Shown here in pieces: positions 15,977 through 22,961 of a stretch of DNA of 64,000 nucleotides. The stretch comes from Brevundimonas lutea (GTDB lineage Bacteria > Pseudomonadota > Alphaproteobacteria > Caulobacterales > Caulobacteraceae): NCBI RefSeq assembly GCF_003704105.1, contig NZ_QUOQ01000006.1:124001-188000 (forward strand), given 5' to 3'. Each line of letters begins with the position of its first letter. Position 1 is the first letter of the stretch. The notes below the pieces were generated by a model. The model saw nothing but the letters and a program-made list of their open reading frames with translations. It had not been told where the DNA came from and did no database searches. The position numbers and the translations under genes were made by a program.

Positions 15977-17248
15977 TCAGCGCGGTTCGGGGATGGTCTT
16001 GACCGGGTCGGGACGGGCGATCTCGACCGGCTCGGCCGCCTCGGCTCGGGCGATACGGCCCGCGTCGGGCGCCGCGCCCATTCGGTCGATCAGCTTGAAC
16101 ACGAACGGATTGACGGTGATCGACAGCAGCGCCGCCGCCAGGATCAGGTCGTGCGTCTCGCGGCTCATGGCGCCGAGGTACATCGACAGCGCCGCCAGGA
16201 TGAAGGAGAACTCGCCGATCTGGGCGAGCGAGGCGCCGACGGTCAGGCTGGTCTTGCGATCCAGCTTGAAGACGGTGGTGATGGCCAGGGCGGCCAGGGT
16301 CTTGCCGACCACGACGATGAACAGCACGCCCAGGACAGCCAGGGGCTCGCGCCACAGGATGGTGGGGTCGAACAGCATGCCGACCGAGACGAAGAACAGC
16401 ACCGCGAAGGCGTCGCGCAACGGTAGGGACCGTTCCGCCGCGTTGTGGCCGAGCGGCGTGCCGTTCAGAACCAGGCCGGCGACGAATGCGCCGAGGGCGA
16501 AGGAGGCGCCGAACACCGCATAGGCCAGCCAGGCGATGCCCAGAGCGATTGCCAGCACCCCCAGGGTGAACAGCTCGCGCGACTTGGTGTGGGCGATCCG
16601 GACCAGCAGCCACGGCAGCACCTTGCCCCCGACCACCAGCATCAGACCGACGAACACCGCCACCTTGACCAGGGTGACGCCGATATTGACGCCGAGGGTC
16701 CCCAAGTCCTGGGTCTGGCCCGCCGGCACGACGATCAGCGGCAGCATAACCAGGGCGATGACGATGACCAGGTCTTCGACGATCAGCCAGCCGACGGCGA
16801 CGCGACCGATCTCACCCTTGACCTGACGGCGCTCCTCCAGCGCCCGGATCAGCACCACGGTCGAGGCGACCGAAAGGGAGAAGCCCAGCAGCAGGGCCTC
16901 GGTGTCGTTCAGACCCAGAAGAAAGCGGCCCAGCAGCCAGCCCATCGCCGTCGCCGCCGCGATCTGGGCCAGCGCGCCGGGCACGGCGACCTTGCGCACC
17001 TGCATCAGGTCCTTGGGTGAGAAGTGCAGCCCGACCCCGAACATCAGCAGGATCACCCCGATTTCGGCCAGCTGCGGCGCCAGCTCGGTGTCGGCGACAT
17101 AGCCGGGCGTGAAGGGACCCACGACAATCCCGGCCACCAGATAACCGACCAGGGGCGAGAGTTTCAGCCGATTGGCCAGCATGCCGAACACGAAGGCCAG
17201 CACGAAACCGCCGACGAGGGTCATGATCAGGCTGTCGGCGTGCGGCAT
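15977..17248 (-). CDS. CPA2-family cation:proton antiporter (KefB/YbaL-like), membrane domain only
   Basis: A 423-residue protein with about 12 hydrophobic segments. LKLSPLVGYLVAGIVVGPFTPG, the conserved ELAPQLAEIGVILLMFGVGLHFS, and VASTVVLIRALEERRQVKGEIGRVAVGWLIVEDLVIVI identify the KefB/YbaL branch of CPA2. It would exchange K+ or Na+ for H+ at the inner membrane. YbaL and KefB normally end in a cytoplasmic TrkA-N (RCK) domain; here the chain stops shortly after the membrane domain with a charged tail, so ligand gating by that domain is missing. Confidence 0.9.
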   Translation of the reverse strand: MPHADSLIMTLVGGFVLAFVFGMLANRLKLSPLVGYLVAGIVVGPFTPGYVADTELAPQLAEIGVILLMFGVGLHFSPKDLMQVRKVAVPGALAQIAAATAMGWLLGRFLLGLNDTEALLLGFSLSVASTVVLIRALEERRQVKGEIGRVAVGWLIVEDLVIVIALVMLPLIVVPAGQTQDLGTLGVNIGVTLVKVAVFVGLMLVVGGKVLPWLLVRIAHTKSRELFTLGVLAIALGIAWLAYAVFGASFALGAFVAGLVLNGTPLGHNAAERSLPLRDAFAVLFFVSVGMLFDPTILWREPLAVLGVLFIVVVGKTLAALAITTVFKLDRKTSLTVGASLAQIGEFSFILAALSMYLGAMSRETHDLILAAALLSITVNPFVFKLIDRMGAAPDAGRIARAEAAEPVEIARPDPVKTIPEPR

Positions 17249-17284
17249 CGGGTCTCCGTCGTTTCGATTGTCAGGCTTGGCCGT

Positions 17285-17722
17285 TCATGTGGCGGCTGAA
17301 GGCGCGAATCTCAAGGCGGCGGCGATGATTACGCGGCGACTTTCTGACCAGTCCACCGCGGCCAAGCCCTCATTCAGTGGCCAGAACCGCGCCTCGGCCG
17401 CGTCGTCGCCGGCCACGGGCTCGCCCGCGATCCACGCCGCCGCATAGTCGATCAGCACGTAGTGGACGCCGGGAAACAGGCCATCGACAACGTCGATCAG
17501 GCCGGTCAGCCGCGCCTCGACACCGGTTTCCTCGGCGAGTTCGCGCAGCGCCGCCTCGGCCGCCCGTTCGCCTGGCTCGATCCGCCCGCCGGGCAGGGAC
17601 CATTCGCCAAGCCGCGGCTCGCGCCCGCGCCGGATCAGCAACACCTCGACGCCGCCCGATCCATTGCGCAGACAGACGATGCCGACGGCGGGAATGGGGA
17701 GACCGGGCGATGAAGCCGTCAT
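17285..17722 (-). CDS. NUDIX hydrolase
   Basis: A 145-residue protein with a complete NUDIX box (residues 45-68: GG then EPGERAAEAALRELAEETGV), which binds the divalent metal. NUDIX enzymes hydrolyse nucleoside-diphosphate-linked compounds; the LGEWSLPGG start and short length fit an ADP-ribose pyrophosphatase or a dGTP-sanitising member, but the substrate is undetermined. I set the start at ATG 17722 (MTASSPGLPIPAVGIV), the first Met before the conserved fold. It is divergent from the FAD-linked oxidase, 46 bases apart, so the two promoters share that space. Confidence 0.9.
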   Translation of the reverse strand: MTASSPGLPIPAVGIVCLRNGSGGVEVLLIRRGREPRLGEWSLPGGRIEPGERAAEAALRELAEETGVEARLTGLIDVVDGLFPGVHYVLIDYAAAWIAGEPVAGDDAAEARFWPLNEGLAAVDWSESRRVIIAAALRFAPSAAT

Positions 17723-17768
17723 GCAATATTCCCTTGGCGAAGCGCCTTCCGTTCTACAGGGTTTGGAC

Positions 17769-19172
17769 ATGAGCGCCTCCCCTGCCGCCATCGACGAACT
17801 GAAGTCCGCCCTGGGTCCGGGCGGCTGGAGCGACGACCCGGAGATCATTGCGCCGCGCCTGACCGAATGGCGCGGCCAGTGGCGGGGCGAGACGCCGCTG
17901 TTGCTGCTACCCGACACGGTCGAGGCGGTGGCGCGCGCGGTCCGGGTCTGCGCCACGCACGGCGTGGCCATCACGCCCCAAGGCGGCAACACCGGCCTGG
18001 TCGGCGGCCAGATTCCGCAGGGCGAGGTGCTGTTGTCGCTGTCGCGCATGCGCCAGGTTCGCCAGGTCTGGCCGCTGGAGGACGTCATGGTGGTCGAGGC
18101 CGGGGTGACACTGCTGGAAGCACAGCAAGCGGCGGCCGATAGCGAGCGGATGTTCCCGCTCAGTCTTGCCGCCGAAGGCACGGCCACGATCGGTGGGGTG
18201 ATCTCGACCAACGCCGGAGGCACGGCGGTGCTGCGTTACGGTGTGGCGCGCGACCTGGTGCTGGGGCTGGAAGCGGTGCTGCCCAATGGCGAGATCTTCC
18301 ACGGCCTTAAGCGGCTGAGAAAGGACAACACCGGCTACGACCTGAAACAATTGCTGATCGGGGCGGAGGGCACGCTGGGCGTCGTTACGGCGGCGGCGCT
18401 GAAGTTGTTTCCGGTCATGCGTTCGCGCGCCACGGCGATGGTCGCCGTGGCCTCGATAGAGGACGCCCTGATGCTGCTAGGCCGCGCTAAGGCCGAGACC
18501 GGCGGCGGCGTGGAGGCGTTCGAACTGATGGGGCGACCCGGACTGGATCTGGTGCTGGCCCATATCCCGGACACGCGCGATCCGCTGGAGATCCCCACGC
18601 CTTGGCGGGTGCTGATCGAGCTGGTCTCCGGTGAGGCGGGCTTGGCCGAGCGGGCGCTTGAACGCCTGCTGGAATCCGCCCTGGAAGCGGGCCTGATCCA
18701 GGACGCGGCGGTGGCCCAGAACGCCGCCCAGGCCCAGGCGATGTGGCGACTGCGCGAAGACATGTCGGCGGCCCAGAAGGCGGCGGGTGGGGGCTGGAAA
18801 CACGATGTCTCGCTGCCGCTCTCGGCCCTGGCCGAGTTCGTCGCTCGCGCCGACGCGGCGTTGAGAGCAGCCCATCCGGGCATTCGGCTGGTCACCTTCG
18901 GCCATCTGGGAGACGGCAATCTGCACTACAACGTCGTGCCGCCGGCCGACGGCGATCCGGCCGCCTTCGCGGAGCGGCGAGAGGAGGGCGCGCGGATCGC
19001 CCATGATCTGGTCCACGCCCTGGACGGTTCGATCTCGGCCGAGCATGGCCTTGGTCGGCTCAAGACCGAGGAGGCGCGACGCTACAAGGATCCGGTCCAG
19101 ATCGCCGCCATGCGCGCCGTGCGCGACGCGCTCGACCCCCAGCGGATCATGAACCCGCGCGTGCTGTTCTGA
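17769..19172 (+). CDS. FAD-linked 2-hydroxyacid dehydrogenase (D-2-hydroxyglutarate/D-lactate/GlcD type)
   Basis: A 467-residue flavoprotein of the VAO family. The PCMH FAD-binding domain shows ITPQGGNTGLVGGQIP, AAEGTATIGGVISTNAGG and GYDLKQLLIGAEGTLGVVTAA. The C-terminal FAD-oxidase domain has RLVTFGHLGDGNLHYNV (metal-site His) and ISAEHGLGRLK. It should oxidise a D-2-hydroxyacid and pass electrons to a quinone or an electron-transfer flavoprotein. Substrate choice among D-2-hydroxyglutarate, D-lactate and glycolate is not clear; no glcE/glcF is adjacent, which argues against glycolate oxidase. I chose the Met at 17769. Confidence 0.9.
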   Translation: MSASPAAIDELKSALGPGGWSDDPEIIAPRLTEWRGQWRGETPLLLLPDTVEAVARAVRVCATHGVAITPQGGNTGLVGGQIPQGEVLLSLSRMRQVRQVWPLEDVMVVEAGVTLLEAQQAAADSERMFPLSLAAEGTATIGGVISTNAGGTAVLRYGVARDLVLGLEAVLPNGEIFHGLKRLRKDNTGYDLKQLLIGAEGTLGVVTAAALKLFPVMRSRATAMVAVASIEDALMLLGRAKAETGGGVEAFELMGRPGLDLVLAHIPDTRDPLEIPTPWRVLIELVSGEAGLAERALERLLESALEAGLIQDAAVAQNAAQAQAMWRLREDMSAAQKAAGGGWKHDVSLPLSALAEFVARADAALRAAHPGIRLVTFGHLGDGNLHYNVVPPADGDPAAFAERREEGARIAHDLVHALDGSISAEHGLGRLKTEEARRYKDPVQIAAMRAVRDALDPQRIMNPRVLF

Positions 19173-19175
19173 GTC

Positions 19176-20807
19176 TCAGGCCCGGACCGCCACCAGCGCG
19201 GCATAAGCCTTGAGCGATCCCGACAGATCGCCGCCGTTCACCGCCTCCTCGACCCGCCAGCCCGACGGCGGCGACCAGTCCGCCGCCTCGCCCGACAGGT
19301 TGAAGGCGCATAGCACCGCCGCGTCTCCGTCGCCGCGCGTGAACGCCACGACCGGCGCCGCCGTCTCGATCAGGATCAGGTCACCGGTGCGCAGCGCCTC
19401 CAGTCGGTGACGCAGAGCCACAGCGCGGCGGGCGACGTGCAGGGTGGCGTCCGGGTCGGCCTCCTGGCGATCCACGGCCAAGGGAACGTGGCGCGGATCG
19501 ACCGGCAGCCACGGTTCGACCGGCGAGAAGCCGGCGTGCGGCGACGACGCCGTCCAGGGGATCGGCGTGCGGGCCCCGTCGCGGCCCAGGGTCTCGGGCC
19601 AGTTCATGATGGCTTCGGGATCGACCAGTCGCTCGAACGGCACCTCGGCCTGGGGCAGGCCCAACTCTTCGCCCTGATAGAGGAAGACATTGCCGCGCAG
19701 GCACATCAGCAGGATCAGGGCCATCTCGGCGAAGGCCTTGCGATCGGCCTCGGGCGCCCAACGCGACACAGCGCGCGGCGCATCGTGGTTGGAAAAGGTC
19801 CAGGACGGCCATCCCTCGCCCTCTTCACCCGGCCACATGCGGGCGTGCTCGGCCAGATTCTCCGGCGTCAGGCGGTCGGCGTAGAGGTAGAGGAAGCCAT
19901 AGGCGCTGTTCAGCCGGTCGGGCCCGGCGGTGTAGAGCTTCATCTCGCTCTCGGCCTGGCCGCCGCCGACCTCGGCTACCAGGAAGCGACCGCCACGCGC
20001 GTCGGTGCGCTGGCGGATGCGGCTGAGGAAATCCGGGATCTCGGGCTGGCTCTGGTTGTGCAGATGTAGCTGGAAATCAAAGGGCCGGGTGCGCTTGCCG
20101 GGCGTCGGATCCGGCGGATTGTCGGTCAAGGCCGGGTCATGCATGGCGAAATTGATGGCGTCGAAGCGGAAGCCGTCGACCCCCCGATCCAGCCAGAAAT
20201 CCACCGTGTCGAGCAGCGCCTCCTGCAGGTCCGGATTGGCCACGTTCAGCTGGGGCTGCTCGGGCAGGAAGTTGTGCAGATAATACTGGCCGCGCCGCGC
20301 ATCCCAGGTCCAGGCAGGTCCCCCGAACACCGACTGCCAGTTCGACGGCGGCGAGCCCTCGGGTTTGGCGTCGGCCCAGACGTACCAGTCGGCATGTGTG
20401 CCTGCGTGATCCTCGCGGCTGGACTGGAACCAGGCGTGCTGATCCGAGGTGTGGCAGAACACCAGGTCAATGATCACCTTCAGGCCCAGGTCGTGGGCGT
20501 GTTCGACCAGCCGGTCGAAGTCCGCAAGCGTGCCGAAGATCGGATCGACGTCGCGGTAGTCGGCGACATCGTAGCCGAAGTCTTTCATCGGAGAGGTGAA
20601 GAAGGGCGACAGCCATACGCCCTCGACTCCCAGGGAGGCGATGTGGTCGAGCCGCTCGGTGACGCCGTTCAGGTCGCCGACGCCGTCGCCGTCGGAGTCG
20701 GCGAAACTGCGCGGATAGACCTGGTAGATCACCGCGCCGCGCCACCAGTCGGGGTCGGACGCGGTCACGGGCCGGGCCAGGGACGCGGGAGCGGGCTGGG
20801 CGGTCAA
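19176..20807 (-). CDS. Alpha-glucosidase, GH13
   Basis: A 543-residue cytoplasmic GH13 enzyme. The nucleophile Asp216 is in DGFRFDAINF, the acid/base Glu279 in FLVAEVGG and the transition-state Asp342 in SNHDAPRA. It opens with WWRGAVIYQVYPRSFADSDGDG, typical of oligo-1,6-glucosidase/alpha-glucosidases, and would release glucose from imported maltodextrin. It starts with TTG inside a TTGA overlap with the amylase stop; GGAGG seven bases upstream of that TTG supports it. It is the second gene of a two-gene unit reading away from the TonB receptor. Confidence 0.93.
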   Translation of the reverse strand: MTAQPAPASLARPVTASDPDWWRGAVIYQVYPRSFADSDGDGVGDLNGVTERLDHIASLGVEGVWLSPFFTSPMKDFGYDVADYRDVDPIFGTLADFDRLVEHAHDLGLKVIIDLVFCHTSDQHAWFQSSREDHAGTHADWYVWADAKPEGSPPSNWQSVFGGPAWTWDARRGQYYLHNFLPEQPQLNVANPDLQEALLDTVDFWLDRGVDGFRFDAINFAMHDPALTDNPPDPTPGKRTRPFDFQLHLHNQSQPEIPDFLSRIRQRTDARGGRFLVAEVGGGQAESEMKLYTAGPDRLNSAYGFLYLYADRLTPENLAEHARMWPGEEGEGWPSWTFSNHDAPRAVSRWAPEADRKAFAEMALILLMCLRGNVFLYQGEELGLPQAEVPFERLVDPEAIMNWPETLGRDGARTPIPWTASSPHAGFSPVEPWLPVDPRHVPLAVDRQEADPDATLHVARRAVALRHRLEALRTGDLILIETAAPVVAFTRGDGDAAVLCAFNLSGEAADWSPPSGWRVEEAVNGGDLSGSLKAYAALVAVRA

Positions 20808-22660
20808 GCGGCGGCCTCCGAGACGCAAACGACATAGCTGTAGGGGGCCAGGTCGACGCGGACGCTGCCGGGGGCCGAGGCCTGGGGGGCGCATTGCCCC
20901 GAAAGCGAGGTCCAGTCCAGCGATGTGGCGTCAACCCACACATTCTCGCTGATCGCCTCGCCGGAGGTGTTCATGGCGACCAGAACTTCACGGCCGTCGA
21001 GACGGCGCGAGAAGGCGAACAGGCCGGCCTCGGCGCCCGAGGCGCGGGTGACCTGAAGCCCCTGACGCAGGGCGGGCTCGGCGGCGCGAACGCGGGCCAT
21101 CTCGGCGATGGCGGCATAGAGGGGGTGGCCGGTATCGAAGTTGCGCTCGGCCGTGGTGGCCGTCGTGCCCACCAGGGTCTCGGCGTTGTAGCTCTCGACC
21201 TGGCTTGCGAACATGTTCTGGCGCGCCGCCTGGTCGCCCTCCAGGCCCACAAAACCTTGCTCGTCCCCGTAGTAGATGGTGGGCGAACCGCGGCCGAACA
21301 TCATCAGGGCGTGGCCCAGGATGACGCGCCGGATGATCTCCTCGTCCGAAGTCTCCGGATTGGCCTGTTTCACGAACATGGCGAAACGCCCCATGTCGTG
21401 GTTGCCGAGGAAGGTCGGCAGGCCCAGCGCGGCCTCTTCACCGCCCTTGTAGATGGCGTCGGCCTCATAGAGGGCGGCCAGGGCGTCGGTCCCCTTGCCG
21501 CGCGCGATCACGTCGGTGGCCACGCTCTGGAAGGCGAAGTCCAAAAGGGCGGGGAAGCCGTCGACGTGACTGAACCGAGCCAGATAGGCCGGATCGGGGT
21601 TATAGACCTCGCCGAAGATGTGGAAATTGGGGATGCCGCGCGCCTCGGCCCGCTCCAGCATGGCCGGAACGAAGGCCTGCCAGAATTCCGGATTCACGTG
21701 CCGGGCGGTGTCGATGCGGAAGCCGTCGATGCCGAACTGATCGATCCAGCCGCCGAAGATCTCGATCATCCCCTCGACCACGCGCGGATGTTCGGTGAAA
21801 AGGTCGTCCAGCCCGACGAAGTCGCCATGCTGGCTGATCTCGCCCGGCACGCCGAAATTGCCCCGGTTGTGGTAGTAGATCGGATCGTTCAGCCAGGCCG
21901 GGGTCTTCACCCCTTCCTCGCCGTCGGGGACGAACGGCGTGTAGGCGTAGTCGGATCGCGTCAGGCGGGCGAAATTCTCCGCCGTCTGGATGTGGTCGCC
22001 CAGGAAGCCCTCATTGATCGGCGCGTTGTCCACACCGCCTTGGCGGCTGTAGGGATAGTCGGCTCGCGACCGATAGGTGCAGCTGGAATCCGGGCATTCC
22101 CGATGCTTGATCACGTCGGCGGTGTGGTTGGTGATGATGTCCAGATACACCTTCATACCCCGCGCGTGGGCGGCGTCGACGAAGGCCTTCATGTCGGCGT
22201 TCTCACCAAAGTGGGCGTCGACCCGGGTGAAATCGGTGATCCAGTAGCCGTGGTAGCCCGCGGACTCGTTGCCCGGAGACCCCTGCACCGGCTTGTTCTG
22301 ATAGATTGGGCCGAGCCAGATGGCCGTCGCGCCGAGGCCTTGGATATAGTCCAGTTGCGCGATCAGTCCGCTTAAGTCCCCGCCATGGAAGAACCCCTTG
22401 TGGGTCGGATCGAAGCCGGTTGTCAGGCGATCCCCTTCCAGTCCGCCGCGGTCATTTGAGGGGTCGGCGTTTTCGAACCGGTCAGGCAGGACGAAATAGA
22501 TAACCTCGTCCGAGGCAGGCCGGGCCCGGAACTCTGTTGGGTCGCCGAGGGCTGCGGAGGGGCCGGCGAACATTGAGTCGGCAGGCTGGGCTGCTGCCGA
22601 TGCTGCGGTCAGGCAACTGGCGGCCATAAGCAGCGCGGCCAGACGGCGCTTGGATGACAT
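20804..22660 (-). CDS. Exported alpha-amylase, GH13
   Basis: A 618-residue enzyme with a signal peptide (MSSKRRLAALLMAASCLTAASAAAQ), so it acts in the periplasm or outside. GH13 catalytic residues are Asp317 in IDGFRIDTARH, Glu351 in FHIFGEVYN and Asp422 in LGNHDMGR. The WITDFTRVDAHFG region and domain order fit an alpha-amylase/cyclomaltodextrinase-like member. AGGAGGA six bases before ATG 22660 decides the start; an upstream in-frame ATG lies inside the operator region. It would trim starch or long dextrins for the divergent TonB receptor, with the coupled alpha-glucosidase finishing the work. Confidence 0.93.
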   Translation of the reverse strand: MSSKRRLAALLMAASCLTAASAAAQPADSMFAGPSAALGDPTEFRARPASDEVIYFVLPDRFENADPSNDRGGLEGDRLTTGFDPTHKGFFHGGDLSGLIAQLDYIQGLGATAIWLGPIYQNKPVQGSPGNESAGYHGYWITDFTRVDAHFGENADMKAFVDAAHARGMKVYLDIITNHTADVIKHRECPDSSCTYRSRADYPYSRQGGVDNAPINEGFLGDHIQTAENFARLTRSDYAYTPFVPDGEEGVKTPAWLNDPIYYHNRGNFGVPGEISQHGDFVGLDDLFTEHPRVVEGMIEIFGGWIDQFGIDGFRIDTARHVNPEFWQAFVPAMLERAEARGIPNFHIFGEVYNPDPAYLARFSHVDGFPALLDFAFQSVATDVIARGKGTDALAALYEADAIYKGGEEAALGLPTFLGNHDMGRFAMFVKQANPETSDEEIIRRVILGHALMMFGRGSPTIYYGDEQGFVGLEGDQAARQNMFASQVESYNAETLVGTTATTAERNFDTGHPLYAAIAEMARVRAAEPALRQGLQVTRASGAEAGLFAFSRRLDGREVLVAMNTSGEAISENVWVDATSLDWTSLSGQCAPQASAPGSVRVDLAPYSYVVCVSEAAA

Positions 22661-22961
22661 CGTTTTCCTCCTGGGCGCGGCCTTGAGTGGCGCGTTCGTC
22701 TTCATTGCCTCACGGGGCAATGCAAATGTTTGCAACGACACGGCCACCTGTCAAGGCGCTTTCTGTCACGATAAGGACACGGTTTCGTAAACTGCACCGC
22801 TGAAAATGAATGATAATTTCCGGTTATTTGATGTGTGAAAAAGGTTTCCCTTCTGAAGGCTTTTTCAGGCTTGCCAGATTGCCGTCTTTTTGCGCAATCT
22901 TTGCGAACGCCGAGTTTCGACCCGCTGCAACAGAATCGCGGGCGCCGGCAGGGAGGATGAG
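22661..22961. promoter_or_regulatory. Divergent control region of the maltodextrin locus
   Basis: This 301-base gap holds the amylase promoter and operator on the minus strand and the leader of the TonB receptor on the plus strand. The receptor side is AT-rich (22800-22870), containing TGATAATTTCC and a TTTTTGCGCAA palindrome near 22889, but I find no convincing -35/-10 pair there. No regulator gene lies in the gap. Confidence 0.6.
22721..22754 (-). promoter_or_regulatory. Amylase promoter with LacI-type operator
   Basis: On the minus strand a perfect TTGACA (22754-22749) is followed after 17 bases by AAACAT (22731-22726). The dyad TGCAAA-TG-TTTGCA (22721-22734) covers that -10 box. Its layout matches LacI/GalR-family operators, so a MalR-like repressor is predicted to block this promoter. 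The -10 is weak, which would suit tight control. Confidence 0.65.

Noticed and set aside
22805..22825. Fur box before the TonB receptor (GATAAT half-site)
   Set aside because: Only one hexamer-like half matches and the neighbouring genes concern sugar, not iron.
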